Shown here in pieces: positions 49,555 to 62,721 of a DNA stretch of 64,000 nucleotides. The stretch is taken from the NCBI RefSeq assembly GCF_026210795.1, contig NC_089444.1, positions 2,966,501-3,030,500 of the forward strand. Direction: 5' to 3'. Position numbers and translations under genes: made by a program. The notes below the pieces were generated by a model. It saw only the letters and a list, made by a program, of their open reading frames with translations, was not told the origin of the DNA and made no database searches. The DNA is from Rhizophagus irregularis (Eukaryota; Glomeromycota; Glomeromycetes; Glomerales; Glomeraceae). How positions within the stretch are numbered: the first letter of the stretch is position 1; the number at the start of each line of letters is the position of its first letter.

Positions 49555-51290
49555 TTAAATATATACAAATAATTAAGAACGAAATTCAGCATACTTGGGT
49601 TATCACAGTTATTTTGCAAAACATTTACAATTATTTACAATATATATTTTATATTATTTGCTCAACACTGATTATAGATTATTTAGTATATATAGTTATA
49701 GTATTATAAATTGTAATGTAAATTTTTATTCTATAAATAAATCGGTTTGTAATTGAGCAAATTAAATAAATAACATCTTATTAATATTTTTAAGTTTATA
49801 TGATATGTTGTTTTCTTTTTGTCACAATCATTAACATCAAATCAAATCCACGTTTATTCTCTGAGGATCCCCTTAAGAAAAAATATTTTATTATTAATTT
49901 CTTTATATTATAATTTCTTCAGATATTCAGAAACTACTTAATTAATCTTCTATAAAATCAATTTGAATTTGTTGATTTTTCAGTGAGTGTTATAGACATT
50001 ATATAATCAAATATGAAAATTAACTTTAATGATATGAGTGTATTACTGTGGACCAATAAGAGTTAAAGGACATTACTAATTCCTATTATACTATTTCGAG
50101 CTTAACAGAAATATTGAGGATGGCAAGAATATTGGGATGAAGGAATTTCTTCAAGACAAAAAATGTTTTTTTATAAATGATATTAACTTTTAGCCATGAT
50201 ACTAAAAATTATAAAAATATGGCGTTATTATTTATAAGTGATTGCTGTGTGGAGTTTAAAGGGTAGAAAGGCCTTGAAAGTTTTATTTTTGCAAATTGCA
50301 AGGTATATGTAAATAATTTCAGCAGGAATATATTGATATTAACTTAATGACTTTAGTATTTAGGTAGGTTAGAATATTGTTTAGAATTATTCAGGTCGGA
50401 CCAATTTTTGAAGTACTATAAAAAAAAGCAATAATAATATTTTGCTTGTTTGGAGGGTAATTTTTTTTTTTTAAAAAAAAAAAGTATTAGTATTCTTCGG
50501 GTTCAGTCATTACAAAAAGCAATAGCTTTTGGTGAAGCGGTAGTAGTCAGTTATTTCTTCTTACCTGCAATAGGTTTAGCTATACTAGGCTTGCTATAAG
50601 GTGAAACTTGTGCGTTTTTCCTTTTCTTTTAGTCTATTAAAGAAGTAGGCAAGCTTGGTCTAGCTTTTGGGAAGCCTATAGATTATTAAAGTCCAAAAAT
50701 TGATTTACTGTTTATGAAAAAAACCAATAAAATTGGTCATTATCCAATAAAACATCGGTATAATGAACAGATTAGTGATACTGACTTATCTTAAATTGTT
50801 TTTAGCCAGTTGTTACAATTATTAAAGCTGTATAAAGTTTAAATGATAGTTGATAAAATCTATGTTTAAAGTTAAAATTAACTTTTGTACATAATAGATA
50901 ACAGTACATTCCAACATTTTTTTCATTATAGAATAATAACGGAGTGTAGAAATTTTTTAATGAAAAGTCTCCTTGTAATAAAAATTAGACTTTTCAGTGG
51001 TGGCAATCTCCACAAAATTTTTTGTATTGTTAAAATTATCATTAGAAAAGGAGCCTACTGCTTAGTGATTTAACAAGCTAAAACATTTGCAACAATGTTT
51101 GTTTTTTCTGTAATTATAATTCTCTTAAAGGCCATCAGTTAAGTCGGAATCACTAGGACAGATACAGTACTGTTACTGTGTTAATATGCAAAAACTACAC
51201 AACAAAAGTTGCATGACCATATAATGTTACTCCTGACCAAGGGGTTCTCTATGACTGTATTTCATGGACAAGTTACTGTATATTACCAAT
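49555..51290. other. Non-coding, no gene recognised
   Basis: AT-rich DNA without supported coding. The first 200 bp are the probable 3' untranslated region of the kinase array. 50450-50700 has scattered coding-like words but stops in all frames; an isolated 62-codon frame at 50885 has no recognisable features. Confidence 0.35.
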
Positions 51291-51297
51291 AAACATA

Positions 51298-51600
51298 ATT
51301 CATTAAAATGTTTACATAATTCACAAAATATTAGCAATAAATTCTTAAATGAGATACAAAAATCATTTATAATAGAAAATTTCTTCATAAATTAATTTAA
51401 ACATTATTTTTTATTATTCATAAGTAAGTTTTAATAGGAATTTTTTCATAATAGAAAATGAAGAAATTGGAATGTAATTCAAGAAAGCAGAGGAAAGTAC
51501 TAGAAAAGCAAATCTTTCATTCATTAAAAATTACCAAATAGTAACTCATCCACGAGCTATTTACACATCCCAATTACTTAATCCAAAAATATGATACAAA
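51298..51600 (+). pseudogene. Relic of a third kinase gene
   Basis: 51298-51355 matches the end of a terminal N-lobe exon (LKCLHNSQNISNKFLNEI). After about 100 bp, 51445-51595 matches the C-terminal tail (ENEEIG, FKKAEE..RKANLSFIKNYQ, THPRAIYTSQLLNP). Almost the whole C-lobe is deleted, and stops interrupt the rest. Confidence 0.75.
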
Positions 51601-52190
51601 ATTACTCACTTGATATTCAAATGATGGTAAATTCTTTGAATTGAATTAATATCAGCGGTTTTATTCTCAAGGAATTTTGTTGTATAAAGATGATTATCTA
51701 CAAAGACTTCTATGCTCAATTCCTGTATAATATACAGTAATTTACATCTGGATTGTGGAGCAACCATTCTACAAATAAAAAAAAAATAGAATAAAATGGT
51801 AATTTTTTTTATTTATCAAAAAAAAAGATTGTATTTAAATTAATCAAAATTATCAATCAAATTAAAATACCGAAAAAATCATGACCGTAAAAAAATTGCA
51901 AAATAATGATAAAATCCATCCTGATATAAGATTTGTATTGTTGCACAATAAGTCACTTTCCCAATTACAACGTGGCTGTACTTACAATGTAAAAATGATA
52001 ATTTTTATCAATTTATTTTAAAACGGAGAAAGATATAACATTCTCATCGGCTTAAGCATACTAGAATGTGTACATTTAAACAGCAGAGTGCTATAACATA
52101 GGACATTAATCCAAAACAAAACAAAATTATGTTACGCAAATTTATTAAACCAAATTTTTACATGTTTCACTGTACATAATTAATCCTTAA
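51601..52190. other. Non-coding, no gene recognised
   Basis: AT-rich; I see no coding, repeat or RNA signal here. Confidence 0.3.
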
Positions 52191-52194
52191 CAAA

Positions 52195-52310
52195 ATCTGT
52201 GCTTAATTATTAAAATATGTTACACAATTAGTCAGCATGAATTGTAGGCAATATCGGAATCATTGCTCCATAATTTACCCAGTTTGACACAATAATAAAA
52301 CTTTAAAGAT
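52195..52310 (+). other. Inverted relic of the F-box gene promoter
   Basis: Reads like the upstream region of the F-box gene (complement of about 22690-22790): TAATTATTAAAATATGTTACAC, CATGAATTGTAGG, then AATTTACCCAGTTTGACACAATAATAAAA. It points right, whereas the coding relic just downstream reads left, so the locus has been rearranged. A second partial piece (GCGCCTAATTATCTGAGCATATTACAC) is near 52675. Confidence 0.5.
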
Positions 52311-52329
52311 ATTTACAGACATATGAATT

Positions 52330-52505
52330 CCAGGTAGGAATTGAAAATGGAATTTCCCATAATAATTTTGATCGTCTAGTTAATACTAATTAATTATAAA
52401 AAAAATCATAATGGATATACAATATTTTGTATAATTTATTATGCATCTTAGAATCGCTAAATGATATCAACTAAAATGCATGAATGTAAAGTTAGTTTTA
52501 TCAAG
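52330..52505 (-). pseudogene. F-box gene relic 1
   Basis: Matches the minus-strand N-terminal F-box coding of the gene at 22.6 kb: GGAATTGAAAATGGAATTTCCCATAATAAT, then after an insertion of about 80 bp GAATCGCTAAATGATATCA and AAAATGCATGAATGTAAAGTT. Too decayed to translate. Confidence 0.6.
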
Positions 52506-52849
52506 ATTTTACTTACATAGTTTTAAAGGTGATTTAAAACAAAATGAAATGGATATAAAATTATTCAGTCTTAACAGATTGTAGATACACGCATTGTCAC
52601 TCTGAATTAAACTAGTAAAGTATTATAATGTCATATATAATAATTGCTATAATTAATGCTCATTAGTCAAAGCTGCGCCTAATTATCTGAGCATATTACA
52701 CGCTAGCCGGAATTATATGATCGGCATATAAATCTCACTTTTTTGTTAAATACACGTAATAAACTAACCAGGTTGCACAATTAAAATTTATTTATATAGG
52801 TGATCTAAACGTTACAGTTACACACAAATTTTTTTAATTATATTTATTT

Positions 52850-53060
52850 ATAAGTAATTTCAATAAAATTATAGTTCCAGATAGGAATTGAAAATGGTAT
52901 AATAATGGAATTGCTAAATGATATCATAATCTATTAACTAAAATACATGTACTGTATGTAAAGTTGAAAATCATTCTGAAAAATACTTATGATTCACATG
53001 TTAATTTGGACAAATCTTCTGAAAATATTTTTGAGTATGATAATGTAATAAATGAAAAGA
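52850..53060 (-). pseudogene. F-box gene relic 2
   Basis: A second copy of the same N-terminal segment: TTTCAATAAAATTATAGTTCC, ATTGAAAATGG, ATTGCTAAATGATATCATAATC, AAGTTGAAAATCATTCTG, and CTTCTGAAAATATTTTTGAGTATGA near the start-codon end. Several indels. Confidence 0.65.
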
Positions 53061-55704
53061 GAAAAAGATAAGTATGTGTATCACATTTATTATTTTCTAA
53101 ATGGTGATCTCTTACAGCCGTAATATTGTAACGTAATTAACGTGATTAATAATTATTTATATACCAGTAATTGAATCGTTTATCATGGTTGATTTTAAAG
53201 TTATTTATTATTCAAAATCTGAGAGGTACAAAAATCAATTAACGTTAACGAACCGTACCTGCCTAAAATTTGTCATTGGAAAAATTTTTACGTGTAATCA
53301 CGTGACTTCGATTGCTCTATTGTAGAGTTGACTTTCTTTATACGATCTTTTTTTAGATTGTTCACGCGCCACAACTTCAAAATTTCCTGAAAGAAGGCAT
53401 TTGAGTATAGTATTAACAATACTTCACATTATTTTTATAGAAAATTGATGCATAATTTACGAAAAAAGTATGGCAATAGCATTAGTATGATAATTACATG
53501 TTGAGAACTTATGAGAATCCTCGCCGCCACATTTAACTTTCGCAAAAATTCACTGCAAAATAAAACACTCTTTTAATTGTTTTAAATGAAACTTACATTA
53601 GACCGGCTCCGCTCAATGATATAAAATCTCCATGGATGCATACTGTGACAGTTTTAGTTGTAACCAGGCCTCAGCATAGAACTTCCATGAACGTTCTCTT
53701 TTGAAACAATAAGAACCGATTTAATTTCTTAAAGCGGAATTCTCTTTGTTGCATTTCTTTCCGCTCATGCCATTCTGCAGGTCCCTAAATTAACATTGAA
53801 AGCTTATATTAATTCTAGCTCATTCACTTCAGGCTATAATAGTGAATATCAAAATTGTATTGTAAACAGTGACCATTTTGACAAGTGGTTGTACACCATA
53901 ACCCAACAACCTTAGGGATAAGCATACGTTTCAGGAGTGACTATATATATTATGGTATCCTTCACCACCATCTATATTCTCTATTATGACCATCAGATCC
54001 TTTGCAAGAGTGGCTCCAGAGCACTTGTCAGACCAACTACTATATCTTCAAGACGGTGAATTTAAACCTGATGACTTATATTCAGGTACCTTAACCAAGG
54101 CTCCACTTTTAAAGATATAACCTTAGGGTGGGTTCTCGTACGATGGGCCCCAGTCATCTATTTGCAACCCTTTAAAGCCGTTCGGTCAGCCCTCATAAAC
54201 CTTCGCACGTTGCTTTCGCGGTGTGCAGTCAAGGATTATGGCCAGTGGGTGATAGAATACTCTTTACCCACCTCTTTAAATATTCCAGTAAACAGTAACA
54301 TTTGTTAAACAGTAGGTTTTAACATCCAATATGTATTCCTTAAGTGTTTTGAGCCAGTAAACCTGAGATTATTTTGAAGCCAGAAAAGAAGAGATAAAAT
54401 TCAGTGTCATTATTTATTTTGAGGAGGATAATACAAAATTTATAAAATGGTTCTCGATAATTACAAAAATTATTTGTTTAATTTCTTCAAGAGCACTGAA
54501 AGTGATCATAAAATTTGAATTAGGAGTTAGCGCCATCTTTTTTTTTGTTAGGAGGGTTTAGAACTCGGAAACAACCTTTCCTGTCTGTTAGAGTTTTTTT
54601 TGTGAAGAGTTTTTTTTATTAGGTGGTGGCTTTTTTGATAGGAAGGTGTCCCCTTTTATATTTTATTATCACGTGATAATGTACAATGACAAAATATTTA
54701 TATTCTATTGTGAATAAATATTGTTATCAACCATGACTAATACTTTGTTTGATACATAAGTCATCTTTACTAACTCTGATTTCTTTACTAACTCAGAAAT
54801 TAGTTATCATATGACTCTGACGAGCGTCACGTAGTAAGTTTTTTTTTTAAAAAAAAGTAAATACGTTAAAAAAAAATAGTTCAAACAATAGTAAATTTCT
54901 ATATCGGTTAATCTACAACCATCATTTTTTGCCTTAAATAAAGCGGATAGTCAAACCTGGACTGTTTAGAAATTACAAATATGCATGATCGCATGATCAA
55001 TATAATCAATATTAACAATAAATTTAATGTAAGAAAGTTTATTATCTGAAAATACAGAAGTTGGGAACAACCAAATAAATAAAAACAACAATAATACGAA
55101 TTAGTAACTTAGTCTTTTTTTATTAGTGTTAATAATTAATAATTCATAAGTAATAAAAAAAAAACTTAAATAAACTGAAAAATAAAATGAAAACCAATTA
55201 TAATCAATTTAAAAAAAAAACTAAAATAAATTTTTTTTTTAGTTTGAAAAAAAAATCTTCAATTTGAAAAACAAAAAATTTTTTAAAAATTTCAGAAAAA
55301 ATTTCGGTCTACAAGAAACGAGGAAAATGGTGTGAAAGGGGATGATGCCAGTATTATGGGAACAGTCATTTTTAATTTTTGCACAAAGTCATATTTGATT
55401 AGATTGACTATTTCTGTTTTATATGATTAATAATTTTACAGATATAAACGTTTGAACAGAAAGACGGAACTCGTTTACTATACGCGTCTCTTCAGGGCCG
55501 GAATTACGTAATGCCGCCTGGCATTATCCAAAAAGGAAAGGAACTAGTTACATAAATTTTAATTACCAACCGCCAACATTTATTTTGATTTCGTATTTTG
55601 AGAAAACACTATATAAAGTTCTTTATTTAAAATACTTTTATCTCAAATTTTCAATTTTTTTGTCGTATTGTCCGGTTTATCGATAATTCTTGAACATTTT
55701 AAAA
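53061..55704. other. Intergenic with an unidentified GC-richer segment
   Basis: No gene supported. 53590-54300 is clearly less AT-rich than its surroundings and resembles decayed coding DNA, but I cannot name it. A 16-bp perfect palindrome ATTATCACGTGATAAT lies at 54665-54680. 55130-55300 is poly-A/poly-T. Confidence 0.35.
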
Positions 55705-56865
<1,161 letters not shown>

Positions 56866-57820
56866 TAGATAGGTTAGACATTTAGTTTAGTATAATTTAG
56901 TCACGTTAATCATGGGACGATAAAGCAGGGGTCGAATTTAATCTTGGGTGATCAAATTCTTTCGTAGTCCATTCTAAGTCCGATTCTTATAGTCCCAGTA
57001 CTTTTGAGTCAATTCATTAATATTATTAATCCAACAATTTAATTTCAAGCTTAATAATTTTTGTAAATAAAAAATAATTAGCTGATTATTTTGATTCTTC
57101 TAAATCTTCAAATTAAATTTGTTATATATATGATAATTAAGAAAAACTAGTAATAGTATAAAAGTGACAATTTATCCAATAAAATTTGGATTTGGACTTA
57201 TCAAAGTCCAATAATTCAATTATCCATTGGCCCAAAAAGCCATCATTACAACTTTCTAATTAAATCCGTCAAGAAATAAATAATCAAATTCAAAATTATT
57301 CTTCCTTTTATCTTTCATCCCAATCCTTGTTGTTTCCTGAATTTAATCAAGAATGATCGTTACCGACGAATAATTAATTCGACAAACTATATTTTAAAAA
57401 TTTTATTTTAAGGATTTTTTTTAATGTTGGATTTAAGAATTTCTATGAATTCTTCTCTAATATAATTATATTGTTCTTCTTTAGATTTATTTTTCTACCC
57501 TTAATCAAATTTTTACGTGAATGATAAATAATCTATCTTAAAGTTTTGTTATTACTGTAATTGCAAAAAAACTGATTTCGAAAATTCACACTGTTTAAAA
57601 CAGGTTGTTCTCTTGATAATTAATAATTTTACAGGAAAATTAGCAGTGTTTTGACGTTATGATTGTTAACGATCAACGCCGATCATATTGCATGCTAGAT
57701 AATTATAGTATATGTGGTGTAAAATAATGTCGTACAAATACAAATCATCACATATAAGGCCGAACATTTAACAAATTTGGATTTTTTTTCTTTCCTTTAA
57801 CGCCGCCGAAGTTATAAAAC
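56866..57820. other. Intergenic, upstream of the second BTB gene
   Basis: No gene seen. A TATA-like CATATAAGG lies at 57751-57759, about 65 bp before the ATG at 57821. Confidence 0.4.
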
Positions 57821-59302
57821 ATGGAGGATAATAAACTTTTACCAAAATTATCACAAAATTTACTTGAAATATTAAATGATGAAGAATATTATGATATTAC
57901 TATTGAAGTTGGTAATGACCCTTACGTAAAAGTCTTCCGTGCTCACATGGTTATTTTACATTATCGCTCTTCTTACTTGCGAAGAATTTTGTCAACTAAT
58001 AAAAAGAAAAATGATGGTACTTTGGCACATATCAAATTATCAAATATTTCACCTGAAATTTTTCAAATAATTTTAAGGTAAAACAAATGATATTCAGGTT
58101 ATACTTTTTTATTGATTTTATTAATAATGCATATATATATTTTTTTTAGGTATATTTATGGTGGAAAACTTTCTTTAAATGATTATGATAATTCGGATAT
58201 AATTAAGGTCCTAGTTGCCGCTAATGAACTTAGTCTTCAGGAATTAGTTTTATATTTACAATTTTTTTTGATCGAAAACAAAGAAAACTGGATGGAAAAT
58301 AATTTTAATTTCGTTTATCAAACAAGTTTTGAAAATGATTCATTTTCAGAACTTCAAAAATATTGTATTAATTTAATATCTAAAGAGCCAATTAAGATAT
58401 TCAAATCATTAAATTTCTCTTCAATTCCAGAAAAACTTTTGATTTCAATTATTCAAAATGATAATCTTCAAATAAGCGAAATTCAAATTTGGGAAAACGT
58501 ACTTAAATGGGGACTTGCTCAAAATCCTGAACTTCCTTCTGATATCACAAATTTTTCAAAAGATGATTTTAATACTTTAAAGAATACCTTACAACAATGT
58601 ATTCCTTTTATTAATTTTTACAATTTAACTTCTAAAGAATTTGTTGACAAAGTATTTCCTTATAAAGAAATTTTACCTGAAGAATTATGTACGGATTTAT
58701 TAAAAGCTTTTTTAACTCTTTTAAATCCTGATAGTAAGCCAATCGACAAATCAAAATCTCAAATAACTAAAGAAATTGGATTAAAAACTGTTGATTCAAA
58801 AATTATTACATCTCAACATGCTGAGTTAATCCTAAAGTGGGTCAATAGATTAGAAATTACAGATAAGTTAACTTCATCATATGAATTCAAATTATTATTT
58901 CGCGCATCCCGTGATGGACATACACCAGAAAAATTTCACGACATTTGTGATAATAAATCTCGTACAGTTACAATTATTAAAGTGGAAGATAGTACCGAAA
59001 TTCTTGGAGGTTATAATCCAATTGAATGGGGACCTAATGTTTACTATAGAACAACTAAAGATAGTTTTATATTTTCTTTTACCAATGATAGAATTGAAAA
59101 TTATATTTTAAGCCGTGTAGTGAATGAAAAATATGCTATATATAATGGTTCTTTATATGGTCCATCATTTGGTGAAAGTGATTTTATGATATGGAACATA
59201 TTCAATATTAATTATTGCAAAAAATCCTCATATAAAAAATCGATTAGAAAAACTGAAAAAGAGTTTAATGTAGAAGAGTGTGAAATATTTCAAATTGATT
59301 GA
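57821..59302 (+). CDS. BTB-BACK-TLDc domain protein
   Basis: Exons 57821-58077 and 58150-59302. The 72-bp intron splits an Arg codon (AG|G), giving 469 aa. BTB/POZ is at about 20-115 (YYDITIEVGNDPYVKVFRAHM, LHYRSSYLRRIL, ISPEIFQIILR then YIYGGKLSLNDY). BACK-like helices follow (FENDSFSELQKYCINLI; QIWENVLKWGLAQNPELP; INFYNLTSKEFVDKV; YKEILPEELC). TLDc is at about 320-468 (FKLLFRASRDGHTPEKFHDI, TEILGGYNPIEWG, DSFIFSF, GSLYGPSFG, VEECEIFQI). Same architecture and same intron position as the gene at 17.7-19.2 kb, so they are paralogues that have diverged considerably. A probable Cullin-3 adaptor with a TLDc effector domain; substrate unknown. No defects. Confidence 0.92.
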
Positions 59303-62300
59303 CATTGAAAATTTACTTCTCTGTCATTCTTACCCTTTGATAATCATTAGTTCGACTTACCATAGTCTTTGGCGCGTAAGTTGGGAACTAGTTTATATTT
59401 TTTTTTTATCTTGGTATAAATTAATATAATTAAAATAAGAGACAAGTTGGTGTCGCTGCTAGGTTCTCGTGATTGGTTTTATAGTAAAAGGAATTTATAA
59501 TATTATTATATTGGGTATAAATAAGTTATAGTATTTACACTGATAAGAGTTATAGGTTTTTTTTTTATGTACTAATCAAAAATTTTGGATTAGTTTAGGC
59601 TAACTAAGTTATTAGTCATGTATTTAGTGTAGATACTTTATTGATGCGATGTAAATTTTTATGATTAATCGATCTCCTTTTTACGAGCAAAAAGTAGTCT
59701 GATAATTTTGAGACCGTAACGACATGCACTTGCACGTGATAGCGTTAAACTTAACTCCAGCCAGTGCGTACGTTAATATCGTACACATGATACGTAAGTT
59801 AAGGAACTCCAATTAGGGATGGAAAATTAAATTTGATTGGTCAAAATTCCGAAATTAAAATTGATGTTCCGAGATTACGGCCAATTCCTGACTCGTCATG
59901 TTTAAGTAATACATAATCAATTAAAAGCCACAACCTATTTACATGAGTCATCTTATGTTGTTACCTGTACGTATTGTATGTATTACAGTATAAATTTATT
60001 CATAGTATTCATATGAATAATTGCTTTTGCGCACGATGTGGTAACACAATTGTAAACGGTTATTTATGTGGGTAGTCTAAACATAATGCCCACGTGATTG
60101 CAGTGTTCGTTGTTCTTATTTTCTTCATTTTGGAAATTGAAGATTCTATTTTTAGATATTCATCTTATTGTATCATCAAATTTTATGAGAAAATGTATAT
60201 ATGGAATATATGGAAAAATGATTCCAGCAATTAAAAACCCAAGGAATTGCGATACGAGTATAAGATTCGTTATTTATTATTAGCTAATTTTTATTCGTGG
60301 GTAAATTTTCAATTAACGAAAAATGTTAAGACTATTTAAAAAAGGTCAATAAAGTAAACCATGCAAATATAACGATTAGGTTGAACGGATTGTTAGATAA
60401 TAGGTTAGGCTAGGAAATTTGTGGCTATATTTCGATGATTAGTGAGTATTAATATAATAATAATATTGAGATTAAAAACGTCAATTAGAAATTATAAATG
60501 CGACCTTAGAGATACCATATAATCATCAGAATAATTTCTTGGGTAATAACTATGGTTTATTTTTTTTCGGACTGAATCTCAATTAAATTAGTATGATTTC
60601 TTTTACTAACTTTTTTGAAAAAAAGGATGAATAAATAAAATAGGATTTAACAATAAAGATAGTATATAGAAATGCTGAAAAAAAGAGTGAAAAAATAATT
60701 GGTAATTTAATAATATAAAAATTAGGATAAAATATGAAAGCATCAAGAATTTTTAAACCTAGAATATTTTATAATCTTGGTAATTATTTTAAATTTTCAT
60801 TGTCTGAATAAAAGAATGAATATAAAAAAAAATTATAAAAGAAAAACAAAGAAAAGAAATAGAAAATAATAGAAAAAAAGATAATAATGAAATTCATAAT
60901 AATTTGTATTCTCTTGTTCGTTATTATATTTTACCCAATAAATTTTTGGATTATCGATTTTTTTCTTTCTCTCTCAACTCTTCTATACAAGATTTACAAA
61001 AAGTTTTGAGATTGCTTTTGTTGACTTTAATATCAGTTCTAATAATGTATAGAGTTAATAAAGGAAGTTATAGCATAATGAAAATTTTTTGTGAAAATTT
61101 TTATTGTGGATTAGATACAGATATCCCAAACATATAAAATTGTTTTTTTTCAACCGAAAAGAAGATGCAACAAAAGAAATTAAGATGATTTTTTTTATTA
61201 GAATAAAAAAAAATAAAAAAATAATGCAATTACTAAATACTAAGTATGTTAATTATTAAATATCTAATAATAAATTTTTAAATTTAAACAAAAGATCGGA
61301 TAATAATAATAATGAATTGTTGCAACAGAAAGTAAACTAATCAAGTAAAGCCATAATCTTAAACCAGTTTATTACCATAATAATGTTTACCATCAGTTTT
61401 CAATTTAAAATTAACTATTTTTCCATTACAATACTTTATAATAGATATTTCCGCTAATTGAAACTGTAAAATAATTTACATCTTAATATGAATTAGTATT
61501 AAAAGAAAATTTCTCACGTTCTAAGTCACGTGATTCGAATCCCCTAAAGGATGACAGTTTATTTAACAGATAGCTCAAATACTTTTGTCTTTTGCTTTCC
61601 AAACATTAAATTTCGTATCTTAAAATCAATTTATTAAAAGCAAAATTTCTGGACTAATATTAAAGATATATATACCAAACGATCAGTTGTTTTTGATGAT
61701 CAAAGCCATAGATATCATTGATCGTTGGAGCCACGATGATAAAAAGATAGGAAATAACTAATAGTTAATTTTTACCGCAAAATCTCCTGGGAACGGATAA
61801 ATCAATACATGTAAAATTTGCTACCCAGTTGTAAATGGTGGGGATATTTATTAGTAACCTTTTTAGTTTATTCTTTATTGTATTTGGAAAAGTTGTATAG
61901 GACAAAATAGAATTTAACTTGAAATTTACTTTATTAAAATAAACATGAGTTATTTTATAAAAATATGCAAATATGTTTTGTAATTAAATTGATAATTAAA
62001 GTATCAAAAAAAATGATTATATCCAAAAACGATACTTTTATAATAAATTTCATGGTATTTTCTAATTAAAAATGAAAAATCAGAGTTAACGAATTTTTAC
62101 ATTATTATAAGTTAAGCAAATTTTCTATAAAATTTGACTACAATTTAGGAATGAGCAGCTCAATTGATCAAAGCAAAACATTTGGCTGACATACCGAAAT
62201 TAATTAGGATATATGAAAAAAAATTTAATTCTTTTATAATGAAAGAATTATATCGTAATTTATATGTACTCCCCATATATTATATTATACTTTTTGTAAG

Positions 62301-62721
62301 TAAATTATTATTATGTTAAATGTATAATATAAAAAAAATTATTAAAACAATACTATATATCTATACTTCAATTAACTGATAAAACTAATTTTATTTATGG
62401 GAATATTATAGACTATTATGTAGTCTAATCTCAGAAGGAAAACATGTGATATATAGTAAAAAAATATGGAGCGGAATATCAAAATTAAATCAATAAATCA
62501 CTTAAATAACCAATAAAACCAAATAATCAATAAGCCATAACCATCAAATAAGGGCAAATGAGTCTTACAAATGAATATTACGTATTACGCAAATAATCAA
62601 TAAATTCAGAATCAAATTTTTTATTATTTTTTCAAACGCGCACAGTTCTCTTGTTTTCTGTTTGATTTTTTACTTTTTTTAATATCGTTTGACATTATTT
62701 TCTTTAAAAACATAACATAAC
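59303..62721. other. Long non-coding stretch
   Basis: No gene supported over 3.4 kb. 61765-61845 matches part of the 4-kb element (AATAGTTAATTTT..GCAAAATCTCCT..GGATAAAT.AATACAT, CTACCCAGT; compare 10966-11040), a diverged relic. CACGTGAT motifs occur at 59733, 60091 and 61527. A 77-codon hydrophobic frame at 60904 has no homology I recognise. Confidence 0.4.

Noticed and set aside
60904-61137. 77-codon hydrophobic frame
   Set aside because: Isolated, with no family resemblance and no splice or promoter support.
61518-61560. tRNA T-arm-like GATTCGAATCC
   Set aside because: No matching acceptor, D or anticodon stems in the surrounding 80 bases.
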